Notes under the pieces: generated by a model
Database searches by the model: none
What the model saw: only the letters and a program-made list of their open reading frames with translations
What the model was told of the DNA's origin: nothing
Source of the DNA: Shewanella oncorhynchi
Lineage (GTDB): Bacteria; Pseudomonadota; Gammaproteobacteria; Enterobacterales; Shewanellaceae
NCBI RefSeq assembly: GCF_012584455.1
Contig: NZ_JABAEB010000004.1
Location: 62,001-126,000 of the forward strand
DNA: 64,000 nt
Direction: 5' to 3'
In this document: positions 45,554 through 55,734 of the stretch, in pieces
Position numbering within the stretch: position 1 is the first letter of the stretch
Layout: each line of letters begins with the position of its first letter
Translations under genes and position numbers: made by a program

Positions 45554-48500
45554 TTAACTAATCTCTTTGAGCAAACGTCCTGCTTCATCCTGCTGGCGCT
45601 CGTTACCGTCAATTTGCACTTCTTTGAGCAGGGCTTTCGCACTGTCGCTGTCGTCAATTTCGATATAAGCACGCGCTAAATCCAGCTTAGCGTTGACTGA
45701 GTTTTCTTCATCATCAACGTCGATCATCGCGGCATCACCGATTAAGGCACCGACATCACTCATCTCAACGTCAACTTCCGAATACAAATCGGTATCTGCG
45801 CCCTCTTCATCGGCATCATTCAGCAACTTGTCGATGTCGATAAAACCGTTTTCATTTTGAAAACTGGTTAAATCATGGTCAGGAACAAACTTTTTCTGCG
45901 CTTTTCGTGACTCCTGGGCATCGAGTGCAGCCAAGGCTTCATCGACGGTAAGATTATGATCATCGACCAGAGAGAAACTGTCTTCCGACGTCAACACATC
46001 TTCATCGTCATAATCTGTATTGGCTGTAAAAGCGGCGAGCACATTATCGTCACTTAAGTCTAGCCCTTGCTCAAGGTCCAAATCATCCGCGTCTTCTTTG
46101 ATATCAAGTTTAAAATCTTCACTAAAATCAATATCGTTACGCGTAGCCTTAATGGGCTTCTCTTGAGAAGCATAATCCAGCGCTGTGGCATCTTTTTTAG
46201 GCTCAACATCATTAGCCGTTACATCTGCTTGCGTTGCCGCAGGCTTAGCCTTAGGCGCAAAATCTAGCTCTGAGTCCCAATCGAGCACATGGGGATCTTT
46301 GCTCTTATTGGCTTTTAAATCATTAAAGAAAGAAGATTCTTTTTCTTTAACACTGGCCGCGGCTGCAGCTGCGGCCAAAGTGACTGCGGCCGTCGCTAAT
46401 ACATCAGCGTCGTTATCGTCACTCAATTCCTCGACTAATGTAAAAGTATCATCGGTGCCATCGATAGAGTGAGCCGCACCAATGCCTTTAAGTAAATTAT
46501 CTTCGTCAACTGAATTGTCTTCTGAATCGAGCTGCGCCGTTTCCATATCGAAGTCGAATTCATCTTCATCGGCATCCAATTGCTCCGGCACATCAAACTC
46601 AGCTAAGAGTGCATCTAAATCATCATCACCTGACGCTTCACCTTTTATGTCTTCCGGTAACGAAGCTTCTAATTCTGCGGCGATTTCTGCACTGATATCA
46701 TCATCTTCTGCATCGACTTTGAGTTCAGGCTCAGCATCAAAACTCGCCAGTAGCGAATCAATATCATCGGATTCTTCTACGCCTAATTCATTAAGCTCAT
46801 CGTCTAACTCAGCGGCAATTTCAGCACGAATATCGGGCTCGACTTCAGGTTCAGCCGCTGGCGTCGGTTTATCAAAATCCGCTAACAGAGCATCAATATC
46901 GTCGGTATCTTCCACACCCAGCTCATCAAGCTCAGCGTCTAACTCTGCGGCAATTTCAGCGCCGAGGTCGGGTTCAACTTCAGGTTCTGCTGGTTTATCG
47001 AAATCGGCTAACAGGGCATCAATGTCGTCGGTATCTTCTACGCCCAGTTCATTAAGCTCAGCGTCTAGCTCTGCGGCAATTTCAGCGCCGAGATCAGGTT
47101 CAACTTCAGGTTCTGCAGGTTTATCGAAATCGGCTAACAGGGCATCGATGTCATCGGTGTCTTCTACGCCCAGTTCATTAAGCTCCGCATCTAGTTCAGC
47201 AGCAATTTCAGCGCCAAGATCAGGCTCGACTTCAGGTTCAGCGGCTGGCGTTGGTTTATCGAAATCAGCCAATAAGGCATCGATATCATCAACGTCTTCT
47301 CCGCTAAGTTCATCATCTAGCTCATCACCGAGTTCTGCGGCTATGGCAGCACTGAGATCTTCATCATCAGACGCAACAACTTCTGGCGCTTGTGCAGTCT
47401 CAATATCTTCAGCAGGAACGCTAAACTCGGCAAGTAATGCATCAAGATCATCGTCATCCGCGATGGCTTCGTCGGCAGGTTTAGTGTCTGCGACTTCAAC
47501 ATCATTCAGCTTAGAAGTAATATCATTACTGTCATCTTCTTGAGCTAAATCGCTCGCAAAGTTACGCTCTAATTCACTTAAATCCTCTTCGGCTTCGGGG
47601 CTGTCTTCAGAAGTGCTGTCGTCAGAACCTAGGCCCGCTAATAGTGCATCAAGATCAGCTTCCTCAAGAATATTGCCAGATTTAGGTTTCTCCTCAACAA
47701 TATCCTCTTCCTGATCGCCCATGGCTTCGGCCCACAGGTCATCAAGAGACTGTCCTTCGTCTTCAACCTCAGGTTCGGCAGAGATCCCCGGATCGACAAA
47801 CATTTCAGAAGCCATATCCATCTGATCGTGGGAGTCAGTCAAATCTTGCTCAGGTTGTAAATCGACACTGCCCATATCAAGAAGACTATCGATGGAGTCC
47901 GCATGGTCAGAATCTAAATGTACCGCCATATCGTCTAAATCGTCATCATCCATATCCATGATGGCGGTACCCGCAATCCTAGCGGCACCGGCGGCCATAA
48001 CCGCTTCTTGTGTCTGCATTTCACGACGTTCTTTATTGCGTTTACGGCGCAGGAACCAGAATACAGCAAGCAGTAAGAACAAGGCAGGGATCACAGCCGC
48101 GGCAATCAATAACACAGGACTATTAAGGATATTGCGCCACAAGTCATCGGGCTCAATAGGTGCCTCTGCCTCTACTTCAGCTTCAACAGCTGTCGTCTCT
48201 GGCACTTGCGCAGCTTCAACTTCGGCTTTCAAGGCTTGGTTTTGTAGTTTACTGGCTTGAAGTGTTTCTTCCAGCACCGCAATCCGTTGATTTAATTCTT
48301 CAACTTTAACTTTTAGCGCTTCAACATCTGAAGTGCGCACTGACAGTTGATCTTGCGTGCGGGCTAATTCATCGGTTAATGACAGATTTTTGCTTTCTGC
48401 CGCTTCTAACCGCGCCGTCACATCTGAACTCAGCATCTTGGGCTTTTCTGGAACAGGTGTTTCAGCAACCGCTTTAGGTGGTGTCACTTTCGTTTCAACA

Positions 48501-48985
48501 ATCACCGCAGGAGCCGTGACTGGCGCTTTAGCTGTCGTCACCTTAGCTGGCGGTTTAGATGTTGCTTTCGCCGGAGCCCGAGATTGTCTATCACTTTGCT
48601 CTGCTCTGGCTATCGCCATACGATTGGGGATCGACAGCATGACTTCTTTAGACGGAATGAGCAGGATCATACCGCGTTCTAAACTATTATAACTGGCAGA
48701 GTTAAACGCATGAGGGTTAGCATCGTATAAGGCGGCCATCACCTGATAGACGCTAACACTGGCATCAGGACGGACTTTTTGCGCTATGCTCCAAAAAGTG
48801 TCTTTCGATGTTGTTGGACCATATTGATGGTTAACTTGACGGATCTGTCCGTCTGGCCCCATGATTTTTAAGGGTTTTAATCTTGGTGTATCTGCAGCAA
48901 CGGCGGGATCAATAAAATAAGCGGTAGAAGAAACAGCTAAAACAGTGGCCATTAGACCCACAAGATACGAAGTGCGAAATTTCAT
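45554..48985 (-). CDS. hubP: Polar landmark protein HubP / FimV
   Basis: 1143 residues. Order of parts: signal peptide to AVA (about 1-31); periplasmic LysM-like domain with TTSKDTFWSIAQKVRPDASV near 60-120, a peptidoglycan binder; Pro/Ala/Lys linker; coiled coil (LTDELARTQDQLSVRTSDVE onward, about 195-260); a single membrane helix VLLIAAAVIPALFLLLAVFWF; then about 800 very acidic cytoplasmic residues with repeats; and the C-terminal FimV domain with SVNAKLDLARAYIEIDDSDSA. In Shewanella and Vibrio HubP recruits ParC, FlhF-system and chemotaxis proteins to the pole; in Pseudomonas FimV supports type IV pili. ATG 48985 has GGGAAGGA nearby. Single gene with its own terminator. Confidence 0.9.
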   Translation of the reverse strand: MKFRTSYLVGLMATVLAVSSTAYFIDPAVAADTPRLKPLKIMGPDGQIRQVNHQYGPTTSKDTFWSIAQKVRPDASVSVYQVMAALYDANPHAFNSASYNSLERGMILLIPSKEVMLSIPNRMAIARAEQSDRQSRAPAKATSKPPAKVTTAKAPVTAPAVIVETKVTPPKAVAETPVPEKPKMLSSDVTARLEAAESKNLSLTDELARTQDQLSVRTSDVEALKVKVEELNQRIAVLEETLQASKLQNQALKAEVEAAQVPETTAVEAEVEAEAPIEPDDLWRNILNSPVLLIAAAVIPALFLLLAVFWFLRRKRNKERREMQTQEAVMAAGAARIAGTAIMDMDDDDLDDMAVHLDSDHADSIDSLLDMGSVDLQPEQDLTDSHDQMDMASEMFVDPGISAEPEVEDEGQSLDDLWAEAMGDQEEDIVEEKPKSGNILEEADLDALLAGLGSDDSTSEDSPEAEEDLSELERNFASDLAQEDDSNDITSKLNDVEVADTKPADEAIADDDDLDALLAEFSVPAEDIETAQAPEVVASDDEDLSAAIAAELGDELDDELSGEDVDDIDALLADFDKPTPAAEPEVEPDLGAEIAAELDAELNELGVEDTDDIDALLADFDKPAEPEVEPDLGAEIAAELDAELNELGVEDTDDIDALLADFDKPAEPEVEPDLGAEIAAELDAELDELGVEDTDDIDALLADFDKPTPAAEPEVEPDIRAEIAAELDDELNELGVEESDDIDSLLASFDAEPELKVDAEDDDISAEIAAELEASLPEDIKGEASGDDDLDALLAEFDVPEQLDADEDEFDFDMETAQLDSEDNSVDEDNLLKGIGAAHSIDGTDDTFTLVEELSDDNDADVLATAAVTLAAAAAAASVKEKESSFFNDLKANKSKDPHVLDWDSELDFAPKAKPAATQADVTANDVEPKKDATALDYASQEKPIKATRNDIDFSEDFKLDIKEDADDLDLEQGLDLSDDNVLAAFTANTDYDDEDVLTSEDSFSLVDDHNLTVDEALAALDAQESRKAQKKFVPDHDLTSFQNENGFIDIDKLLNDADEEGADTDLYSEVDVEMSDVGALIGDAAMIDVDDEENSVNAKLDLARAYIEIDDSDSAKALLKEVQIDGNERQQDEAGRLLKEIS
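46740..47340 (-). repeat. Tandem 126-bp coding repeats in hubP
   Basis: Four to five units of about 42 codons (core GAEIAAELDAELNELGVED then DIDALLADFDKP). The GGTTTATCRAAATC marker recurs at 46868, 46994, 47120 and 47255, a period of 126, 126 and 135 nt; units are highly alike at DNA level, so copy number probably varies between strains. Confidence 0.85.
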
Positions 48986-49107
48986 CAATCCTTCCCTTTG
49001 AAGCGCTATAAAGTTATCTCACTGATAACAGGCTTTAGGCAATTGTATTTATTGAGATTACTATAAACCAGAAATCCCCGCCCTGCTACTGTTCACAATT
49101 GTAAAAC

Positions 49108-49135
49108 AAAAAAAGCCTGCTGACAGCAGGCTTTT
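49108..49135 (-). terminator. Rho-independent terminator after asd
   Basis: AAAAGCCTGC (49111-49120) and GCAGGCTTTT (49126-49135); minus-strand T run of seven. Confidence 0.85.
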
Positions 49136-49162
49136 CAATGGGCATCAAATGCAATCTAATGC

Positions 49163-50179
49163 TTAGTAATAATCTCTCACTAAGATCTCGGCAATTTGCA
49201 CACTGTTCAAGGCTGCGCCTTTACGAATATTGTCTGACACGACCCACAAGTTAATCCCGTGGGAATGAGAAATATCCTTACGAATGCGACCCACATAAAC
49301 CGGATCGGTTCCTGCGGCATCTGTCACTGCTGTTGGATAATCCTCATCGGATTCAAACAATACCACTCCTTCGGCATTACGCAGTAAAGCTTTAACGTCT
49401 TCGGCATCAACAGGCTGACGAGTTTCGATATTAATGGCTTCTGAGTGACCATAAAACACAGGCACACGTACGGCAGTCGCATTCACTAAAATCTCATCGT
49501 CACCGAAAATCTTCTGGGTTTCCCAGACCATTTTCATTTCTTCTTTGGTATAGCCGTTATCCATAAATTTATCGATTTGTGGCAATACGTTAAAAGCAAT
49601 TTGTTTTGGATAGACTTCAGCGTCAGCAGGTAAACCTTGCAATAATTTAGTGCACTGATGCGCTAATTCTTCAATGGCTTTTTTACCTGTGCCCGATACT
49701 GACTGGTACGTTGCCACATTAATGCGGCTGATACCATAGGCATCATAAATAGGCTTAAGTGCCACCAGCATTTGAATGGTTGAGCAATTTGGGTTAGCAA
49801 TGATATTGCGATTGCGGAAATCAGCGATAGCATGCGGATTCACTTCAGGTACAACCAAAGGAATATCGATGTCGTATCTAAAGTGAGAGGTGTTATCAAT
49901 CACAACACAGCCTGCTTCAGCGGCAATCGGTGCCCATTTGGCGGAAACATCACCACCTGCAGAGAAGAAACCAATTTGAGCTTGGGTCCAATCGAAGGTT
50001 TCTACGTCGAGAATGGTAATTTGTTTGCCATGAAAGCTGACCGTTTCACCGGCGCTGCGGCTACTGGCTAAAGGGTACAAATTGGCAACCGGGAAATTAC
50101 GCTCTTCGAGGATCTCTATCATAGTTTGACCCACTGCGCCCGATGCACCTAAAACGACAACATTAAATTCCTGTGACAT
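49163..50179 (-). CDS. asd: Aspartate-semialdehyde dehydrogenase
   Basis: 338 residues. NADPH-binding VVVLGASGAVGQTMIEIL at the N-terminus, active Cys in NPNCSTIQMLVAL (about residue 132) and the downstream SVSGTGKKAIEEL and QIAFNVLPQID. It makes aspartate semialdehyde for lysine, threonine and methionine. ATG 50179 (MSQEFNVVVLG) was preferred to the longer ORF. The E. coli gene at this place, usg, is a catalytically dubious paralogue; here the Cys is kept, so it is probably a working enzyme. It begins 2 nt after pdxB ends. Confidence 0.92.
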   Translation of the reverse strand: MSQEFNVVVLGASGAVGQTMIEILEERNFPVANLYPLASSRSAGETVSFHGKQITILDVETFDWTQAQIGFFSAGGDVSAKWAPIAAEAGCVVIDNTSHFRYDIDIPLVVPEVNPHAIADFRNRNIIANPNCSTIQMLVALKPIYDAYGISRINVATYQSVSGTGKKAIEELAHQCTKLLQGLPADAEVYPKQIAFNVLPQIDKFMDNGYTKEEMKMVWETQKIFGDDEILVNATAVRVPVFYGHSEAINIETRQPVDAEDVKALLRNAEGVVLFESDEDYPTAVTDAAGTDPVYVGRIRKDISHSHGINLWVVSDNIRKGAALNSVQIAEILVRDYY

Positions 50180-50181
50180 AG

Positions 50182-51312
50182 CTACTGACCGACTCCTGAA
50201 AAACCTAAATTGGACAACCAATCTACCTCAGATTGACCGTCATAAGCCAGCGCCAATGCACTAAATTCGCGTCTATGTTGGTGATTTTTTCTAATAGTGT
50301 CGAAGCCATTCTCATTTAAGAATGTATTTCTGAACATCTTGTCATCATCGCGCAAATCATAGACAAAACGCGCAAGCTGTAATAACGCTTTTTCATTCGG
50401 CGCGGTCGCAAGTTCGACCTCCTTAATGTTAAAGCTTGGCAAGAGATCCAGCAGACTTTTATCGGCAGTAATATTAAGTAACTGACACAGCTTTTGATAG
50501 AGCATAAAAGTGCCGCGCGCCTTACCTTCTAAGCTGTAACCTGCAATATGCGGCGTGGCAAATTCAGCCAGTGGTACGAGTTCAGGCATCGGTGTTGGCT
50601 CGCCTTCCCACACATCGAGTACAAGTTTGAGATCATCACGCTGGCGTTTAACTCTGACAAGTGCTTTGTTATCTATCACATCGCCACGACAGCAATTAAC
50701 TAACCATGTATTGGGTTTGAGCGCCTTTAAGCGCACCTCATCGAACAAATGTTTGGTTTTATGCTCGCCCGTGCGCGTGATGGGCACATGCAAACTGATG
50801 ATATCGGCCTGCGCCATGATGGTTTCTAAGCTCACAAAACTGCGCGGATCGCCCTGTTTCTCTTTGATGGGATCATTAAGCAACACGCTAATACCGTAGG
50901 CTTGCAAACATTTTGCTGTTGCAGTACCGGTATTGCCCGCGCCCACTATGCCGACGACCTTGCCCTTAAGCGGCGAATCAAACCGCTGTGCTAGCTCCAG
51001 CATAGCGATAAAAGCAAATTCCCCAACCGCAGTCGCATTGCAACCTGGCGCATTAGAGAAGGGGATATTACGCTCGGCAAGGTAGGCTAAATCCACATGA
51101 TCTGTGCCTATAGTGGCACTGCCGACAAACTTCAGTTGATGATTGTCCGAGAGCAACTCGGCATTCACTTTGGTGACTGAGCGCACTAATAACACATCGG
51201 CATCGCGCACTTGCGCTGCGGTTAACGTGCGGCCATTAACAGGAATAATTTCCCCGAGATCGCCAAATAGCGGTTCAACATAGGGCATATTTTCATCGAC
51301 TAAAATCTTCAT
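50182..51312 (-). CDS. pdxB: Erythronate-4-phosphate dehydrogenase
   Basis: 376 residues. D-2-hydroxyacid dehydrogenase of the pyridoxal 5'-phosphate pathway. N-terminus [21 protein letters not shown]-binding [35 protein letters not shown] and [14 protein letters not shown] with the catalytic His, and a C-terminal dimerisation domain special to PdxB. The ATG at 51312 was chosen; the ORF extends 37 codons further without conserved sequence. Likely co-transcribed with asd. Confidence 0.95.
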   Translation of the reverse strand: MKILVDENMPYVEPLFGDLGEIIPVNGRTLTAAQVRDADVLLVRSVTKVNAELLSDNHQLKFVGSATIGTDHVDLAYLAERNIPFSNAPGCNATAVGEFAFIAMLELAQRFDSPLKGKVVGIVGAGNTGTATAKCLQAYGISVLLNDPIKEKQGDPRSFVSLETIMAQADIISLHVPITRTGEHKTKHLFDEVRLKALKPNTWLVNCCRGDVIDNKALVRVKRQRDDLKLVLDVWEGEPTPMPELVPLAEFATPHIAGYSLEGKARGTFMLYQKLCQLLNITADKSLLDLLPSFNIKEVELATAPNEKALLQLARFVYDLRDDDKMFRNTFLNENGFDTIRKNHQHRREFSALALAYDGQSEVDWLSNLGFSGVGQ

Positions 51313-51422
51313 GGGCACCTGATCTAAAAAAGTGGGAATGGAAGGCATCAAGATGCTCGGTATTCTAACAAGACTAATGGGATAAATCCTTGTCGATGCA
51401 ACAGGTTTACAAAAAACGCCCA

Positions 51423-51449
51423 TAAAAAAGGGAAGCCTAAGCTTCCCTT
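51423..51449 (-). terminator. Rho-independent terminator of fabB
   Basis: AAGGGAAGC/GCTTCCCTT (51428-51449), CTAA loop; on the minus strand followed by TTTTTTATG. Confidence 0.88.
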
Positions 51450-51471
51450 CTATCGCGTTTGATAAACAAAC

Positions 51472-52683
51472 TTATTTGAATTTACGCATCACTAGCGTGG
51501 CGTTTGTACCACCAAAACCAAAGCTGTTACTCATGACTGTAGTCAGCTCAGCATCACGATACTCACGCACGATAGGCATATCTTTCGCCGCTTCGTCCAG
51601 ATTTTCGATATTGATGCTTGGGGCAATAAAGCTGTTTTCCATCATGATTAAGCTGTAAATCGCTTCATGTACGCCTGCGGCGCCTAATGCATGACCTGTC
51701 ATAGACTTAGTCGATGCAATCGGTGGGCACTTGTCTTTGAAAACTTCACGTAGCGCTTCTAATTCACGCACGTCGCCCACTGGCGTTGAAGTGCCGTGAG
51801 TATTGATGTAATCGATTGGGGTATCGACATCCATCATCGCCATTTGCATACAACGCACAGCGCCTTCACCCGATGGCGCCACCATGTCATAACCGTCTGA
51901 AGACGCACCATAACCAATCACTTCAGCGTAAATTTTTGCGCCGCGAGCCAGAGCATGCTCTAACTCTTCAACCACTAAAATACCGCCGCCGCCAGAAATC
52001 ACAAAACCATCACGGTCTGCATCATAGGTACGAGAGGCTTTTTCGGGTGTGGCATTGTACTTGGTTGACAGTGCGCCCATAGCATCGAAGCCCATGGTCA
52101 GTGTCCAATCCACTTCTTCAGCACCACCGGCAAACACCATGTCTTGCTTACCCATTTGGATAAGTTCAACGGCGTGACCAATACAGTGGGCGCTGGTTGC
52201 ACAGGCTGAACTGATAGAATAATTCATGCCTTTAATTTTAAATGGCGTGGCTAAACAAGCGCTGGCCGTGCTCGACATGATGCGAGGCACAATATACGGA
52301 CCTACGCGTTTAACGCCTTTTTCACGCAATGTATCGGCAGATTGTACTTGGTTAGACGATGATGCGCCGCCTGTACCCACAATCAGACCTACGCGCGGAT
52401 CTGAATACTGTTCTTCAGTTAAATTGGCATCGGCAACCGCTTCTTGCATAGCAATGTAAGCATAAGCTGCCGCATCACCCATAAAACGCAATGCCTTACG
52501 ATCGATATGCTCAGCAGGGTTTAACTTGATGTCACCCCATACATGGCTACGTAATTGCATCTCTTCAAACTGAGCTGAATGCGTAATACCACTGCGGCCC
52601 GCTTTCAGTGACTCGGTCACTTCTTGCTTGTTATTACCGATACTTGAAACAACACCCATTCCGGTGATCACGACTCTTTTCAT
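51472..52683 (-). CDS. fabB: 3-oxoacyl-ACP synthase I
   Basis: 403 residues, KAS I condensing enzyme for unsaturated fatty acid synthesis. Begins [18 protein letters not shown]; the active Cys is in [14 protein letters not shown] (about residue 163), the two His are in [11 protein letters not shown] and [12 protein letters not shown], and the end [17 protein letters not shown] is diagnostic. ATG 52683 follows the family. Divergent from mnmC. Confidence 0.97.
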   Translation of the reverse strand: MKRVVITGMGVVSSIGNNKQEVTESLKAGRSGITHSAQFEEMQLRSHVWGDIKLNPAEHIDRKALRFMGDAAAYAYIAMQEAVADANLTEEQYSDPRVGLIVGTGGASSSNQVQSADTLREKGVKRVGPYIVPRIMSSTASACLATPFKIKGMNYSISSACATSAHCIGHAVELIQMGKQDMVFAGGAEEVDWTLTMGFDAMGALSTKYNATPEKASRTYDADRDGFVISGGGGILVVEELEHALARGAKIYAEVIGYGASSDGYDMVAPSGEGAVRCMQMAMMDVDTPIDYINTHGTSTPVGDVRELEALREVFKDKCPPIASTKSMTGHALGAAGVHEAIYSLIMMENSFIAPSINIENLDEAAKDMPIVREYRDAELTTVMSNSFGFGGTNATLVMRKFK

Positions 52684-52821
52684 TTTATTGCTATCCATTG
52701 TGTACATGTCAGTACCTACTTTTCGCTGAGCCAATAGTATCTGTTTTGACTCAATTAAGTGGTCAGCTTTCCATAAAGGCGAGTAAAATAATGCCAATTA
52801 TGAGACCGAGAGTAAATTTCT

Positions 52822-54864
52822 TTGACTGCAGAGCCCAATAAACCTTGCCAAATTAAGCGCGATTACCCGCAATTAATCAACCTTTATCCCGCAACAGCTC
52901 ACACTGATGCACACTATCTCAGCAAGTTGAGCATTTATCAGCAGCGGGTATTTGAGGCTCATTCACAGCAAAAACTCTTAGTATTAGGGCAAATAGGTTT
53001 AGGCAACGGGCTTGAACTCTTATCTTGGTGGCGCACTCAGACAAATCCTAACCAACGATTACTCCTTAACGTATTCGAACCCAATCCGATTAATGCGTAC
53101 GAACTTAAATTACTTTGGGATCAATCCGCCGGTTTAACCAAAGTGCCTGAACTTGAGCCACTTGCCCAACGCTTACTTCATACAGAGCCGACGGCTATTA
53201 TAGGTTGCCAGAGATTAATTTTTGATGACGGTCGTACCACAATCGACCTGCACTTTGGTGATATTCAATCCCAGCTCAGTTCGCTCATCCATTCTCCGCT
53301 TCACCCCGTTCAGCACTGGCTAGTATTGCCCCATCTACAAAATGGGTTAAATCAGCAGATCCATTGGCAGATGGCAAAACTCAGTGATGATGGCGCCACT
53401 GTTGCAACTATTGGATTAAACGAGTCTAGCGGATTAAGCGAAACACCTGTGAGCCGTTTCCAAGCCTGTGGCTTTGAGGTGAGGGATTTTACCTGCGCTG
53501 AAATACAGACAAACCCTCAGCCTGATGCCATTTTGTTACACGAGCGCCACGTCTTACGCCAGCAAGACGCTAAAGCCTATGCCTTTAATCCTATGGCTGC
53601 AATCTTACCCTCGGTGCCGCCCAGCTCGATTGCCATCATAGGCGGCGGGTTAGCCTCGGCGCATTTGGTGCTGTCTTTGGCGGAACGCGGCCAAAGTACG
53701 CAGCTCTTTTGTAAAGATGCCAAGCTTGGCCAAGGCGCCTCGGGCAATCGCCAAGGGGCGATTTATCCGCTGCTGACACCGGAAAATGATGAATTAAGCC
53801 GCTTCTTCCAGCAAGCATTTTTATTTAGCCGCCGTCGAGTACAAGCGCTGACATCTGCCCCCGCCCCAAATCAAACGCCGATTTCCCATGATTTTTGCGG
53901 GGTATTGCAAACTGCCCACGATGAACGCAGCCAATTACGACTCGATAAAATTATTCAAAGCCAGAACTGGCCAAGTGAAATTGCCTATCGAGTCGATGCG
54001 AAACTGGCCAATTCTCTTGCGAACATTAATATCGACAAATCAGGCTTTTTCTATCCGCTGGCTGGCTGGGTTTGTCCCTACGAATATGCCGAAGCCGCAC
54101 TACAAAAAGCGCAGCAGCTTTCTGAGGTCAAACTCCATTTGGAGACTGAGATCCTTGAAATTGAGTATCAAAGTGAAGGTTGGTATTTAATCACCGCGAA
54201 GCATCGCTTTGGCCCCTTTGCACAACTTGTGCTCGCCAATGGCGCAGCGCTCACGCAATTTGATGCCAGCAACAAATTACAAATTAGCCCTTTTCGCGGC
54301 CAAGTCAGCCATGTACCCGCTCAATTTCAATTGAGTCAACTCGCGACAGTGCTGTGCGCAAACGGTTATTTGACCCCGAGTCACGAAGGACTCCACTGCC
54401 TTGGCGCGAGTTACGTTAAAGAACCTAAGCATTTAGATTTTTGCCCGCTGGAGCAGCAAGAAAACCTCGCCAAAATGCACGAGAGTTATCCTAATCAGTC
54501 TTGGCTTGAAGATATCGACATGAGTGGCAACAATGCCCGTGTTGGCGTGCGTATGGTCACGCGGGATCATTTCCCTATGATGGGCTGCGCGCCCGATGTG
54601 CCAAAAATTATTAAAGATTATGCGCAACATCAGCTCACGAAAGAAAGTCATCACTACTGGCAAACAACGCCAGCGCCGGTGCACGAAGGGCTGTATATTC
54701 TTGGCGGGTTAGGCTCACGGGGACTCAGTTCTGGGCCACTGGCCGCCGAATGTCTCGCGGCGCAGCTTTGCGGCGAGCCAATTCCTCTCGATAAAGCGAC
54801 TCTGTGTAAACTCAACCCTAATCGTATGTGGCTGCGAAAGTTACTCAAGGGCAAAGCGCTCTAG
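52822..54864 (+). CDS. mnmC: MnmC: FAD-dependent oxidoreductase with degenerate methyltransferase domain
   Basis: 680 residues. The C-terminal MnmC2 half has the FAD motif SIAIIGGGLASAHLVLSLAE (about residues 272-291) and GQGASGNRQGAIYPLLTPE and ends with the GGLGSRGLSSGPLAAE motif; it oxidatively removes the carboxymethyl group from cmnm5(s2)U34 of tRNA. The N-terminal MnmC1 (MnmD) half, about residues 1-265, keeps part of the SAM loop (GQIGLGNGLELL) but where active enzymes have LDGFAPAKNPDMW it reads LVLPHLQNGLNQQIHW, so the catalytic Asp and DGFxP motif are missing. The start is TTG at 52822 with no ATG alternative in frame. Convergent terminator follows. Confidence 0.88.
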   Translation: MTAEPNKPCQIKRDYPQLINLYPATAHTDAHYLSKLSIYQQRVFEAHSQQKLLVLGQIGLGNGLELLSWWRTQTNPNQRLLLNVFEPNPINAYELKLLWDQSAGLTKVPELEPLAQRLLHTEPTAIIGCQRLIFDDGRTTIDLHFGDIQSQLSSLIHSPLHPVQHWLVLPHLQNGLNQQIHWQMAKLSDDGATVATIGLNESSGLSETPVSRFQACGFEVRDFTCAEIQTNPQPDAILLHERHVLRQQDAKAYAFNPMAAILPSVPPSSIAIIGGGLASAHLVLSLAERGQSTQLFCKDAKLGQGASGNRQGAIYPLLTPENDELSRFFQQAFLFSRRRVQALTSAPAPNQTPISHDFCGVLQTAHDERSQLRLDKIIQSQNWPSEIAYRVDAKLANSLANINIDKSGFFYPLAGWVCPYEYAEAALQKAQQLSEVKLHLETEILEIEYQSEGWYLITAKHRFGPFAQLVLANGAALTQFDASNKLQISPFRGQVSHVPAQFQLSQLATVLCANGYLTPSHEGLHCLGASYVKEPKHLDFCPLEQQENLAKMHESYPNQSWLEDIDMSGNNARVGVRMVTRDHFPMMGCAPDVPKIIKDYAQHQLTKESHHYWQTTPAPVHEGLYILGGLGSRGLSSGPLAAECLAAQLCGEPIPLDKATLCKLNPNRMWLRKLLKGKAL

Positions 54865-54903
54865 GCAATCAATCGCTAGAAAAATAACGTTTTTGAGCGC
54901 TAT

Positions 54904-54939
54904 AAAAAAGGGATTAAGCCATGACTTAATCCCTTTTTT
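54904..54939. terminator. Bidirectional terminator between mnmC and the SpoU methyltransferase gene
   Basis: AAAAAAGGGATTAAG (54904-54918) and CTTAATCCCTTTTTT (54925-54939), 15 pairs. Confidence 0.92.
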
Positions 54940-54960
54940 AAAATGTTATTTTTAAACCAC

Positions 54961-55734
54961 TTAAGCGGCTGTGATGACTATTGCGTTGTCAATGCTGCTA
55001 GGTTCAAGGCTGCTAGACCCGACACTACTGGATTCAACATGTCGAGGTTTTCGCGGCGCTCTGGGCACTTTCACCCGAGTACGATTGTTGTTATCACGAC
55101 TCTGACGGATGAGTGCATCGCCGCTTAAGTTCGAAGGTAGACCAGATGCTAGGCTCGATGTCAGGCTTGCAGCCTCACGGTGGGATTTAGCCAATCTGTC
55201 GTATAACAGCACATTGACCGAAGCCGCAAGATTCATACAACCGACCGTAGGCACATACACTACGGCATCAGCCTTATCGATAATCTCTTGCCCAATGGTG
55301 CCATCTTCAGGACCAAACACATAAAAGGCTTTCGCGGGATGGACAAAATCCGGCAGCGGCGTTGCGCCAACCACCAAATCGACACAGATAAGCTGAGTGT
55401 CCGCCGGAATCGCGGCTAACAATGAAGTGACGCCCGTGAGCGGAATGCGCTCTCCAGCATCTTTAGTATCAACATGGTATTGCACTGCGCCCGAACGCGC
55501 GGCTAACTCGTAGCGCCTGCCGGTATAAAAGACGCCATCGACGCCATAGCAACCCGATGCGCGCATAATGCCACCGACGTTAACGGGCGTTTTAGGATTC
55601 ACTAAACCGATAAATACCGCGCTGGCATCGAGCGTTTGCTCACAGGCTAATTCAGCACTCGGCATTTCTACACTCGTTACTTCGGTATTAGTCACGTGCT
55701 CGTTGTCAGTCATCGGCTGGGAGCTAGGCAACAT
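54961..55734 (-). CDS. TrmH/SpoU-family RNA methyltransferase
   Basis: 257 residues. SPOUT methyltransferase core: VFIGLVNPKTPVNVGGIMRA (motif 1), FYVFGPEDGTIGQEI (motif 2) and VPTVGCMNLAASVNVLLYDR (motif 3, SAM knot). A Thr/Glu/Ala N-terminal extension and a basic Arg/Asn then Ser-rich tail (RDNNNRTRVKVPRAPRKPRH) flank it. Target RNA unknown; ribose 2'-O-methylation of tRNA or rRNA is typical. Start ATG 55734 overlaps the yfcL end by 11 nt; ATG 55713 is an alternative. Confidence 0.85.
   Translation of the reverse strand: MLPSSQPMTDNEHVTNTEVTSVEMPSAELACEQTLDASAVFIGLVNPKTPVNVGGIMRASGCYGVDGVFYTGRRYELAARSGAVQYHVDTKDAGERIPLTGVTSLLAAIPADTQLICVDLVVGATPLPDFVHPAKAFYVFGPEDGTIGQEIIDKADAVVYVPTVGCMNLAASVNVLLYDRLAKSHREAASLTSSLASGLPSNLSGDALIRQSRDNNNRTRVKVPRAPRKPRHVESSSVGSSSLEPSSIDNAIVITAA

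Noticed and set aside
46482-47543. 353-codon Ser-rich ORF on the plus strand
   Set aside because: It is the antisense of the acidic repeats of hubP; the Ser codons mirror Asp/Glu/Ala codons, and there is no ribosome-binding site.
52740-52790. FadR or FabR site in the fabB-mnmC intergenic region
   Set aside because: Only a TGGTC half-site (AAGTGGTCAGCTTT) is visible; the second half is absent.
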